From: Bicyclus anynana
Taxonomy: Eukaryota > Arthropoda > Insecta > Lepidoptera > Nymphalidae
Reading direction: 5' to 3'
NCBI RefSeq assembly: GCF_947172395.1
Contig: NC_069086.1
Span: 9,766,501 to 9,830,500 of the forward strand
Length of the DNA: 64,000 nt
The notes below the pieces were generated by a model. It searched no databases. It had not been told where the DNA came from and was given only the letters and a program-made list of their open reading frames with translations. Shown one piece after another: positions 1 to 11,016 of the stretch (position 1 is its first letter; every line of letters begins with the position of its first letter). The position numbers and the translations under genes are program-made.

Positions 1-270
1 CTTGGGAACAGTTTTTCTCCAAATTATTACCTATCTTAGGGGCCGTATGGTCGAATTTATTTGTACTTTGTACTGTTTTTTTACTGTTGATATTAAAAAT
101 GCATTTTGTTATAAATTGACGATAACTTCAAGCATTTACAACGCTTTCTAGCGTTCTTCAGCGTGAGTATGTAAAGATACACTCACGTTGCATTTTTGCA
201 AGTATTTTTTTTTTTGCAATTTTAGGTACTTCACTTACAAAACAGTCAAGTTTTTATTTCTGTTATTCAG
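1..270 (+). other. intron sequence upstream of the first visible hyd exon
   Basis: No coding exon is apparent here. The stretch is AT-rich and ends in a pyrimidine-rich tract and the acceptor CAG at 268-270 that leads into the first visible hyd exon. The earlier exons of hyd must lie left of the window. Confidence 0.5.
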
Positions 271-3200
271 GACCCAGCAACTTGTCGGCCGCGCCAGAGC
301 CGCGCGCGTCCTCCTCTCGCAGTCCGGGCAAGAGCGTTATTGTACGTGCTGTAAGTCACTTCGCTTATTTGTTCACTTTTGGATGGTTATTGTATATATT
401 ATACTTGAGTGTTGTTGTGGTACACTGTTCAAAACATTTTCTGATGTGATACGAAAGCCAAAATAGAGGCAGATGATTTTATCAACACAAATATTTTTTT
501 TATTTTAATAAATATTGCCTTGAAATTGCTGCAATATAGAAACTAATGAGTGTACAATATTTTTGATTGGTTTTGATTTATTCATTGATAGAAATATTTG
601 TAGCAGCCTGCATTACTCACTCACCTTTGATGTTATTTATTTACTAGCATATATTAAACAACTAGCGGACGCCCGCGACTTCGTCCGCGTGAAACTCGAT
701 GTAAACTTTCAACGACCTCTACCCTATCCCTACCCCTACCCTACCCCTACCCTACCCTTAGGGGTATAAAAAATAGGTGTTGGCCTATTCTCATAGATAC
801 CGGATAAGCACAAAAAATTTCATCAAAATCGGTCAAGCCATTTCGGAGAAGTATGGCAACGAAAACTGTGACACGAGAACTTTATATTAAACAATATATT
901 ACTAGATCTAAAAACTAGATCTAACCTAAGAGGTTTTGGAGGTTGTTTAGTTGAACAAACCGCGGATACTTACGTACTTTTTGAGTTATGCTCGTACAAC
1001 GTACTTTATCGTGAGGAACTCAGTACCGTGTACAGTGGATTCACCGTGCGGGTGCCTGGTCCATCGCGTGGTAGTGAGAAAAACTCCGAGCAAAGTCCAA
1101 GACTTGTGATCTTAAGGAATTCCTTGACAATCGATTAACGCTCCCCTTCTCCGCTCGTGTTATTTTCCCTGCCTCGCCAAATTTGGTAAGATCCTATTAA
1201 AGCAGCTTTGGACACCCGTTCTAATACAGAACTTGCTGCAGTTCTATATCACTATAGCCAAGGTCTTTAAGCAAGTTACAGGGAGATTTTGCTAATAATC
1301 CTCTTGCACCTACCTCTACGGCGTACAGACAACATAGCCATTTATAGCTAGTTTATTTGTTTGGTCATAATATTTATTCACTTTTATACTGTGGTCCTTC
1401 AGAATGTTAGTCTCACACGGCTCAGTAAGCTCTACAAGTATTATTTGATTAGTTTGTTTTCAATAATTTTTATAGGGCGAACTGCTAACCGCGGCTGACC
1501 CATTGGAATCGCAGGAAATATCAGCACATGTCACTGTGGAGACGACCGGATTGCCGCTAGCGCCTACACTGCCGCCGCAAGTACTCAATGCGCCTGCACA
1601 ACCGTGAGTGGAATATCCTCTAATAGTTCGCACAAAACAACTTGTCTGCTCTGAAGTTGCATCATGGGGTACTACTACATGACGTAGCCCCGCTGTGAAT
1701 ATTATTTTATGCAAAGCCGTCTTAAGCCTCATGTTCAGAGCACCGCTACTTAATGTCTTTAAATTAAAATTTTATAAAAATGAAAATTTTCCAATTTCTA
1801 TAAAGTGACATGATGGTTTATATTATAACCTTTGTAGTTCACTAAGACCATGTAAATTAAAGATACTAACGGACATCTGTTGTCACATCTTTAACAAATA
1901 CTTGTACTACATTCGTATATTTGCCTACCACTATAATAATTATAGTATATATTACTAGCTGCGCCCTACGGTGTTACCCGCAAAAAATAAATATGTAATT
2001 TTTCCGGAACGAAAAGTAGCCTATTTGTTAATCTAGGCTATAATCTATCTCAATTCCAAATTTTAAGAAAGAGGGTAGATCGATTCCGCCCTTAACAGCT
2101 GTTGTCAACTTCGCATCTCGCAAACTTCAGTCCCATCGTGGCCACAATCCATGCAACTAGGTCGAAATATCGACATTAAAATTATCGTCGATTTATCGTG
2201 GTATGTACCTGTTTACATAATATTCGTAATTGTCAATGTTACCTGCAGCCGCGCGTGCCCATCACTCGGCGCGTCGGTGTCGCACGACCTGTTGCTGGGC
2301 CGGTGGCGGTTGTCTTTGGACTTGTTCGGGCGAGTGTTCACCGAGGACGTGGGGCTCGAGCCGGGCTCCGTGGTCGCCGAGCTCGGGGGATTCCCCGTCA
2401 AGGAGGTCAAGTTCCGCCGCGATATGGAGAAGCTGAGGAATTCGCAACAGAGGGATTTAACTTTGCACAAGGTAACAGTTTATTGACTAGCTACATAGTA
2501 GTTACGTAATAATATGGTATTATACGCCATTTTTTTAATAACTTTCTTGAAGAGAAATAGACAAATGTCAACCAATAGTCTCGCAACCATGGAACTTTGA
2601 CTACTCCGCCGCCATTGGTTGATTTTTTGTCTATTTCTCTATACGAGATATGTCTTTGGCCCCATGCGAGGCATACGGTGTGCCTAGTGGCAGTTTTCAT
2701 TGTTTTTATACTTCGACTATCGCGTAACCTTATACGCGAATATCTAAGAAATTGAAATAGCTGTGCAGTAGTGCCACTAGATGGCGTTGTTTCAATTCCA
2801 ATACAAATTCGCGTTTACGGTTATTTTTAACTCTTGTTAATATTTTTCAGAACATTTGCAATGAGTTTTTTATTTTTATAGATGGAGCGTGACCGCGCGA
2901 AACTCCTCCAGCAAACGTTCGCAGAGTTAAACAGCGCGTTTTCGGGCCAAAACCGACGCGCGCACAGCGCTCAGCCGCCTCTCGCCGTCAACAGGGTGAA
3001 GGTGACATTCCGCGACGAGCCCGGCGAGGGCAGCGGCGTCGCGCGCTCGTTCTACACTAGCGTCGCCGAGGTGAGTACCTATATATCATTGCAAATTGTT
3101 AAGTCTTAAATATTATAATACTAGCGGACGCCCGCGACTTATTTATTACTTAAGCATAGATTTTTCCGGGATAAAAGTAGCCTATGTGGTAATCCATGCT

Positions 3201-6200
3201 ATAATATATCTCAATAAAAAATTTCAGCTAATTCGGTTCAGTCGGTCGGGCCGTGAAAAGTAACAAACATTCATATCATCAAAATCATCAGTTTTCGCAA
3301 ATCTCGGGAAACCATGGATTTTTTCGGGATAAAAAGTGCCTATGTGTTAATCCAGAGTAAAATCTATTTCCACTCCAAATTTCAGCCAAATCGCTTCAGT
3401 AGTAGCGGTGTTAAAGAGTAACAAACATCCAATCATAGATACAAACTTTCACGTTTGTAATATTAGTAGGACAAACATCCATACAAACTTTCTCGTTTAT
3501 AATATTAGTAGGAAGTAGAATCTCATAAAATTTTTACAAAATGTGACCAATTATTTTATTATGACATAATAAATTTATTTCCAGGCATTGCTGGCTAATG
3601 AAAAACTTCCGCCATTAGAAACAACGACGGGCAGCGGCAGCAATAGTAGCAATAGCACTAATGGAACTTCGGGCCCGTCCGGTGCGGCCGCTAGCGGAGC
3701 GAGCAGCAATACTGGAACAAGGTACGTTCACACATTTAAATGTATTTGGGGCGGGCAAAGACAAACTTCAATTGATATTGATGAAAAATTTTATTCTAAT
3801 ACTTTTCTAAGAAAAGACGTGGAAGACTTCCATAAAGGCAACAGTAAAAGTATATAATTCAATTGAATTTTCGATATTTTTCATGAGATTTGAGGTTTTC
3901 CAATATTTTTCATTTTAGGCCGACGCCGTGAAATTTTGTTTTTTTTTAATAATCACTCGGGATTGATGTTTTCTTTGAATAAATTTTTGTAGCATAAAAA
4001 GTAGCCTAAGTTCGGCTCTGAGGTTTAGCGGTGAAAAGGACAGACCGACATGTTTACTTTCACATTTATAATGTTAGCATGGATTATTATAGATAAAATG
4101 TTACATGATAGCCTAATGCATATGACCTCTGCCGGCGCATGCACCTCTTGTCAGTTATGTGCATTTTCAGAAATTAAATATCACGTGTCTCAAACGGTGA
4201 AGGAAAAACATTGTGATGGAACATGCATACCTGAGATTTTTTTTAATTCTCTTTGTATGTGAAGTCTTCCAATCCGCATTTGGCCAGAGTGGTGGACTAA
4301 GGCCTAACTCATCTCATTCTGAGTTGGGTTGTTATTGATGATGATTATTATAAGTAATATAATATCCATTATGAACAGGAGCGGTGCGGGCAGAGCTCGT
4401 GCGAAAGAAAACGCCCGGCGAGCGCCGGGCCGGCCCGCGCCACGCCCGCCCTCAGTACGCGAGCCGAGGAGAGTTCTGAGTGTGGAAGCCAGACCGTACT
4501 CGCCGCAGGTATTGTCTTTATAGCTGACACGCCGCGGTTTCACCAGCGTAGTACCCGTTCCCATGGGAATTTGGGGATAAAGCCGGATTTATATTTGTCT
4601 GACGTGTCGTGTTGTAACGCGTCGGAACCGAATCGGTATCATACTTTTTTTATGGTAACGTTTGACAAGGAAGGCTATAAGCTACATAACACGCTATGAC
4701 CAATAGAAGCAACGCACCAATCAAAAATGTGGCCAAAACGGGTAAAATAATTTTCGGTCGTCGGCTAGTCTTCTTACTATATAAATACGAAAGGTCATTC
4801 TCACGAAATCTCGAAAACCGCTTGACGTACAAAGATGAAAATGAAAACCTCCCTCTTTAAAAAGAGGGAGGTTGTCTATAGTTAGTAGGTATCTGCTATC
4901 TCGTGTCGTAATATAACTTTTTTACTATTATAGTAAAATTTCAAGTTGGTATATTTTAATTAAATAATGAATTAATTTAATTAAAATTTATTTATTAATC
5001 AATTAACAATTTGAACAGTACAGTTATTTAAATTGCGATGCAAATACGAGTATGAAGACATGGCTGTATGGGGTAATATAATTTTAGTGCCACTCAAATT
5101 ACATTATTAATTTAATTACAAATTTATATTTTAAGTGCACTTTAGCTTTATTATTTTTAGCAAAATCACTGATCCGAGGTCTGATATGGAACAAACTCTC
5201 CCAGATATATTGGAAAGTGCTACAAATACAACCATCAATCCTTTACCTTCTAAGTTGTGAAAAATGTAGTAGTATTTAATTTTGTTAGATTTCTATTTCA
5301 TGAGATTGGATAAAGTAGAGTATGAAACGTGCATAACTTGGCATTAAAGCACTCGTGTCTTTATTATATTAAATGCACCTCATGCTTTAATGACCATCAT
5401 TATGCAACCGTTTCATAATCTACTATTATGCAGTTATTGTACCATACTATTGGCATTATATATTATACATAGGCTGCCCCGGGCACTGAAGGCGCGGGCT
5501 ACAGTGGAGACAGACCTGGGGGTCACAACGAGCATCTCACAGTACATCAATCGCAACTTGGTGAACGCTTGTACCCCAAGGTAAGATTGTTGTACATTTC
5601 TTAAACTAAATTGTGTTAAGAACCCCCTTAGAATAAATTGTTAATTCATGGCTTTAATTTATATTATCACTTTTACATGAACCTAATTATAGTTTAATAA
5701 CAAAAATGTGGTTTCAAAAACTACATTTTTCAAAAAAACATGTATGCTGAATCTTTTTACCTTTGCCTTAACAATATATTGACGTAATAAATGGGATATA
5801 CAATGACGTAATAATAGAGATGATGACAGTTTTTTAAATCGTATAAACAAGTAAATTAAGAGTATGCTAACAGTAAAGAAATTTTGTACAGTAAGTACAG
5901 GGTTTATGCAATCATTACTTTTGGAGCTACTAGGTCAATTTTGCGGTACTGAAACAGGTCGCTCATAAACGCCCCATACAAAATGGCACAAATAAATGAC
6001 GTAATCGATCATAGCGATCGTTAGACTTGGCGTTCCAGCAAAATTACAAATATTTTTTTTATTTGTGCGTTTATGTTTATACTTCATATTCATATTACAT
6101 TACATTGCATGTAAAAATTTATGAATTTTCATCAAATTACAATGAAAAATTTTAAATTGATGTTGAAATTTTATAATCCTATTTATTTTACAAATATAAC

Positions 6201-9200
6201 AATCTTTGTTTTTTTTGGGTATTAAATAGTTAATATTGAACTTAAAGTACCTGAATAAATTATATTCAAACCTAGTCATCAACCTCATTGTGGTCCCTTG
6301 TTCATCATCGTTTTATACGAAATATATTGCCAATGTCTTGTAAACCCTTTCCCCTAGAACTAACTAAAAAGATCGCTAAATGTAAAAACATAAAATATAA
6401 TATCTACGGGATTATATTGTGGTGTTCCAACTTGGACCTATTAATTGAGATGTTGACTTTGTTTAGGTGCATTTGCTACACCCGACATTCGCAGGCAAGA
6501 TAACGGGCATGTTGCTAGAGCTGACGCCGGCGCAGCTGTTGGTGCTGCTGGCGAGCGAGGACGCGCTGCGGCAGAAGGTGCGCGAAGCCATGGACCTCAT
6601 CGTCATGCACCCGTCGGAAGCTATATTAGGTAACCGTTACATTGTTGACATCTGTTTGTGACTAACATTTCATTTAGAGACAAACAAAAATTGCTTCAAC
6701 GACAGGATGTAAGTGTCAATATACGGGAGCTACGGTACAACCGCAAATGGGGTAAAATATTTGGGTGCCAGCCAATCATAATTTTATACTAAATATCGGT
6801 TACGTCCCTACAAAATCAGCACAACAAGTGATCCGATTAATAGGCTACAAAATTGAGCGCACACATACACAATTTTGTCTTTAATTACATTATATATTTA
6901 TATATATTTAGTTTTTACTCTTCCTGAACACACAACTTGACATTGTAGACGATACTTAGGTATTATTTGTTTAAATAACGTTTGTTGTTGACCACAACTA
7001 ACATTGAGATGTGGAAATTTCCTCTTTTGAGCGCCTCATTTTTCATGACCTAGTAACACATCTAACAGTATTTAACATCATTCGTGCCAGCCAATACAGC
7101 GGAGCGCCGGAGCGGTGTCACTGCGTCGTCATACATACAAATATCTGTGGCGTGCAACCACTGAGGCGAGACGGGGAGGGGTGAATGCGTTGCGGCGTCG
7201 AAGTGGCACCGCTCAGTTGTTTAAGCACACATTACTTTAATAACAGACTGTCTAACGCTGCTACGGTGCCGCTGCGACATAACAATGTTGTGGCGCCGCA
7301 CCGCTCGTGTGCCCGCTGATACGGTGAAATTAAGATGTAATAATGTATCTATAACAACCTGGTAGATCTGGATGTGTTCTCGCTGTCCGAGCGCGGCGGT
7401 GGAGGCGGCGGTGGCGGTGGCGGTGGCGGCGGCGGGGGCGGAGGCGGCGGCGGAGGTGCGACGAGCGGCGCGGCAGGGGCGGGCTCGTCCAGCGCCGCGC
7501 CCGACGACGCCGCGCCGCTGTTCTACTCGCCCGGCAAGCGCGGCTACTACTCGCCGCGACAGGGCCGCGCCACGCCCGAGCGGATCAATGCGTTCCGGAA
7601 CGTCGGCAGGTAAGTGACTCTTTTTTTTTATTTTTTATATTCTTTACAAGTTAGCCCTTGACTACAATCTCACCTGATGGGTGGGTAAGTGATGATGCAG
7701 TCTAAGATGAAAGCGGGCTAACTTATTAGGAGAATAAAAATCCACACTCCTTTCCGGAACGCTAAATCGCTAAATCGCTTAATCGCTTGGCGGTACGTAT
7801 TTGCCGGTAAGGTGGTAACTAGCCTCGGCCGAAGCCTTCCACCGGACTGGACTAATTAAGAAAATCTCAATCTGCCCAGCTCGGGATCGAACCCAGGACC
7901 TCCGTTTTGTAAATCCCCGCGCATACCACTGTGCTACGAAGGTCGTCAAATTAAAGTACAAATACTCATATCAATAACGCTAAAGACATGGCTGTATAGT
8001 GTAATGCCTTTATCTTTTCCTATTCTTTTTTAGAAATAATAAAGTTTAAAAAGAAAATAAAAGTACTCGATTTACATTACATTTGGCACAGTATGACCAA
8101 ATTATCAAAATCAAGTGCTAATTTTTTCTAACAACTAAAATGATTGTAATCTTCATATATATTCTTGGTAAACTCGTAAATATTTTAATATTAGTAGAGA
8201 TTTCAAATCGGAATAATATGTACCAATGTAACATTACTCCAATATAATAATTTATTGGAGTAATGTCACATTGGTGAGCTGTTGTATAGAAATTAATGTT
8301 TTGCTGTAGTTTGTAGTAGCAGTACTTTAATCTCGGTAGGCACTCTAGATTTTTTTGATATTTAAATCTTATTTGACAAAACATATTCAAGAGTTGACCA
8401 CATTTGATACAGACTTAAAAACTGTTCTTACAATATTTTTTCTTTTCAGAATTATTGGTCTTTGTCTATTACAAAATGAGCTGTGTCCAATGTTCCTGAA
8501 CCGACATGTCCTGAAGTACATCTTGGGGCGGCCGGTGCGGTTCCACGACCTGGCCTTCTTCGACCCGGTAGTGTACGAGAGCTTGCGACAGCTCGTCGTG
8601 GACGCCGAGACGGGGGATTCGCATTCACTGTTTGTCGCTCTTGATCTCAACTTTAGGTAAGTTTATCATCAGCCTTATTTAACTGCCCACTGCTGGGCCA
8701 GGCCTCCCTCCTTATATTACAGTGGATATATAGCTTAGACCAACCATGCTGCTTAAATTGAATTTAAGCAGCATGGTAGCTTAGCAAGTTCGTTGATGAC
8801 ACTTCCATGATATGCGGGCGACGGGGGGGGAAGGACTGCGCGGGTGTGAAGTCGTACGCGCGGGACTTAGGAAAAGACTGCGTGGGTATGAATATATCCC
8901 CACCCGCCCCGAACGAATGTTGCCAAGCTATAGGATGGTATTAGATTTTTTGCTGCTTTGTTCGCCGATGTTCCTTCGATGATTGCTGCTAGATATACAT
9001 AGTTCTTTTGTGCATTGGTGCTCCTCGGTTAGTTCACAACATGGACATATTTGTTGGTCGACTAGCTAGCTTATAATATTCTATATTAGGTATAATTTAA
9101 GTGCATTTTTTTTTTTTAAATAAATCATTGAAAATCTGTAATGTGTTTATCATGAGAAGTTTTTGTATAAATATTCATGAAAATTTGTAAATCCTTGTAG

Positions 9201-10841
9201 ATTTTTAAAGTAATTTATTATTTGTTTTTAGTTTGGAAATGTGCGAAGAGGAAGGCGGCGGATGCGTAGAGCTGGTGCCCGGCGGGCGGGAGATAGAGGT
9301 GACCGCGCTCAGCGTGTACGACTATGTGCGGAAGTACGCACAACACCGCATGCTGCTCTCACAGGAGAAAGCTTTAGAGGTATACATCATTTTTTTAAAG
9401 AATATTTGCTATCATCATATCAGCCGATAGACGTACTGCGGGACATAGGCATTTTTTAGGAACTTCCAAATATCACGATACTGAGCCGCCTGCATCCAGC
9501 GAATACCTGCAACTCGTTTGATGTCGTCAGTCCACCTGATCGGGGCTCGATCAAAACTGTGCTTTCTGGTGCGGGGCCGCCATTCCAGCACCTTGGAACC
9601 CCAACGGCCAGCGACTCTTCGAACTATGTGCCCCGCCCATTGCCATTTCATCTTCGCGACACGTTGAGATATGTCGCTGACTTTAGTTTTTCTGCGGACC
9701 TCATCATTTCTGATTCGATCACGCAGACATATTTACATACAACTTGCTGTTAACATCTATTTAATTTATTTTGATTTTAAAAATATTGATAAATTGATTA
9801 TTATTTTTAATTTCATAGGCAATGCGAGTTGGCGTCCTCGACGTTCTACCTGAATCTGCACTAGAAGGTTTAACGGCTGAAGATCTGCGGCTTCTACTGA
9901 ACGGCGTAGGCGACATTAACGTTGCTGCATTAGTATCATATACCAGCTTCAACGATGAAAGCGGTGAACCTTCGGAGCGATTAGCTCGCTTCAAACGGTG
10001 GCTGTGGGCTATTGTAGATAAGATGACACATTTAGAAAGACAAGATTTGGTAAGTTTCCATTCTATTTTCGACCAGAGTACGCCCGCGATTTTGTCCGCC
10101 CTCAGACATCCCCAATCCGGCCCTATCGAAAAATCCATTATTAGCGGACAACTATAAACTAAATCTCTACTTACCAAATTTCATTTCTGTATGTCAAGTG
10201 GCTTTTGCAACCTTTCGCATTAATAATATATATATTTATATGATACTGTGGCTTTGGCTCGGCGGTTTTTTATGGAGAATAACGGAATAAATAAATTATT
10301 CCGTTTTAAGTTAATTTAAGTAGAATATTTTTTATCATCATCATCATCATTATCAATCCATATTCGGCTCACTGCTGAGCTCGAGTCTCCTCTCAGAATG
10401 CGAGGGGTTAGTTCAATAGTTAGGCCAATAGTTCACCATGCTGGCCCAATGCGGATTGGCAGACTTCACACACATAGAGAATTAAGAGAATAAAAATATT
10501 AAATTTAGGTTGAGTCAGATCTTAATGCAGGTTCAAAGGTTAAAACAGGTTCTGCTAAATTTCGATTTCCAGCTATAATATAACACAGGATTTTTTTTTA
10601 TGTTGTTTACAAGTGGTTTATATTACAGGTATATTTCTGGACTGGGTCCCCGGCACTGCCGGCGTCGGAGGAAGGCTTCCAGCCGATGCCGTCGGTCACG
10701 ATCAGGCCAGCGGACGACGCGCACTTGCCCACCGCCAACACCTGCATCTCTCGGCTCTACATACCGCTATATTCCTCACGACACGTGCTCAAGCATAAAT
10801 TGTTGCTCGCAATCAAAACTAAGAACTTTGGCTTTGTGTAA
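271..10841 (+). CDS. hyd: E3 ubiquitin-protein ligase hyd/UBR5, C-terminal part (partial gene)
   Basis: HECT-type ubiquitin ligase that passes ubiquitin through an active-site Cys. Thirteen exons join in one frame: 271-350, 1476-1603, 2249-2471, 2882-3070, 3585-3721, 4379-4508, 5473-5580, 6467-6629, 7366-7609, 8450-8656, 9232-9379, 9819-10049, 10629-10841 (TAA). They encode the last 732 residues; the N-terminal part lies left of the window. LLLGRWRLSLDLFGRVF and KVTFRDEPGEGSGVARSF are UBR5 hallmarks. The exon at 6467 encodes the MLLE (PABC-like) domain with GKITGMLLELTPAQLL, which in UBR5 binds PAM2 peptides. The HECT C-lobe has the catalytic Cys in LPTANTCISRLY (codon 10743-10745) and ends in KTKNFGFV, as UBR5 does. 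Exons are GC-rich, introns AT-rich and full of repeats. The exon at 7366 holds a long Gly run. The identification is very secure; splice sites are by-eye calls supported by frame. Confidence 0.96.
661..905 (+). repeat. dispersed 'CGCCCGCGACTTCGTCCG' repeat with CCCTA-rich stretch
   Basis: Begins ACTAGCGGACGCCCGCGACTT and continues through a CCCTA-rich stretch (721-763) to the motif 'atcggtcaagccatttcggag'. The opening block recurs at 3121, 17768, 18836 and 27443, so this is an interspersed repeat in a hyd intron. The CCCTA run is part of the repeat and is not telomeric DNA; insect telomeres are (TTAGG)n. Confidence 0.7.
2551..2640. repeat. short foldback element (hairpin MITE-like)
   Basis: Imperfect inverted arms 2551-2576 (agagaaatagacaaatgtca...) and 2614-2640 flank a 37-bp centre, in a hyd intron. 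Related 'gtctatttctct' sequence recurs near 41280-41360, which suggests a small miniature-element family. Confidence 0.55.
3121..3512 (+). repeat. dispersed lepidopteran repeat, two joined partial copies
   Basis: Starts TAGCGGACGCCCGCGACTT and contains 'gggataaaagtagcctatgt', 'aaatttcagc' and two ends of the form 'tttataatattagtagga' (about 3456-3475 and 3495-3512). Lies in a hyd intron. The same blocks recur at 18836-19048 and 27443-27800. Confidence 0.7.
4108..4347 (+). mobile_element. SINE family B (tRNA-headed, GAT tail), degraded copy
   Basis: Reads in sense orientation: decayed tRNA-like head near 4110-4145, body with 'gtgtctcaaacggtgaagg' and 'aagtcttccaatccgcatt', and a GAT-type tail at 4335-4347 just before a hyd exon. 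It is the reverse complement of the copies at 10334, 20948, 28018, 50869 and 62297. Confidence 0.7.
7395..7457 (+). repeat. poly-glycine coding tract in hyd (21 consecutive Gly)
   Basis: Twenty-one consecutive Gly codons using GGC, GGT, GGA and GGG, followed by a low-complexity A/G/S segment, between the MLLE region and the conserved LFYSPGKRGYYSPRQGR segment. The mixed codons suggest an older tract rather than pure trinucleotide slippage. The vertebrate UBR5 linker here is acidic, not Gly-rich, as far as I recall. Confidence 0.85.
7621..7949 (-). mobile_element. SINE family A (tRNA-headed), inserted just after a hyd splice donor
   Basis: Reverse-orientation copy: poly-T (the tail) from 7621, body with 'acaagttagcccttgactaca', then the tRNA-like head with box B complement (gggatcgaacccaggac) ending near 7949. 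The donor GTAAGT is at 7610-7615, so the element begins about 10 bp into the intron. Confidence 0.85.
8665..8800. repeat. dispersed 'atcagcctta...ctgctgggc' repeat with 16-bp perfect hairpin
   Basis: The block 'atcagccttatttaactgcc' through 'tagcttagacc' recurs at 58460, 59577 and 61399. Inside it, 8744-8759 and 8761-8776 form a perfect 16-bp inverted repeat around a single base. Confidence 0.55.
9409..9735 (-). mobile_element. 5'-truncated RTE-clade LINE fragment (3' end)
   Basis: On the minus strand it reads KWQWAGHIVRRVAGRWG... then WTDDIKRVAGIRWMQ, the extreme C-terminus of an RTE reverse-transcriptase protein. The same text recurs at 30573, 40465 and 45509, and in diverged form at the end of the long RTE at 41799-45165. 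Lies in the hyd intron between 9379 and 9819. Confidence 0.8.
10334..10495 (-). mobile_element. SINE family B fragment
   Basis: Begins with a (atc)n tract and 'atattcggctcactgctgag', then 'gagtctcctctcagaatgcg', matching other family B copies. The tRNA-like head is missing, so this is a partial copy, in the last hyd intron. Confidence 0.75.
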
Positions 10842-10938
10842 AAATGCTCTACTGCAGTGACTATGTATTTCATTTAGATGTAAGCTCAGTCACCTAAGAC
10901 TGCCGTTGTATTCTGTCTGTGTTAGGGTTGATTTACGC

Positions 10939-11016
10939 GAGCGGCAACTCTACCGACGACCGACTATGGCAGTAGCCAACGGCAGTCGACGGCGGTCGTC
11001 GGTAGAGTTGCCGCTC
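10939..11016. repeat. perfect 24-bp inverted repeat in the hyd 3' UTR region
   Basis: 10939-10962 (gagcggcaactctaccgacg...) is exactly complementary to 10993-11016 with a 30-base centre. It lies 98 bases past the hyd stop and would form a strong GC-rich RNA hairpin if transcribed. Probably a small foldback MITE. Confidence 0.75.

Noticed and set aside
721..763. CCCTA-rich run resembling telomeric repeat
   Set aside because: The unit is CCCTA/CCCCTA, not the insect (TTAGG)n, and it lies inside a dispersed repeat within a hyd intron.
2151..2509. Overlapping frames on both strands around 2.2-2.5 kb
   Set aside because: Shadows of the GC-rich hyd exon 2249-2471; only the frame reading RWRLSLDLFGRVF fits UBR5.
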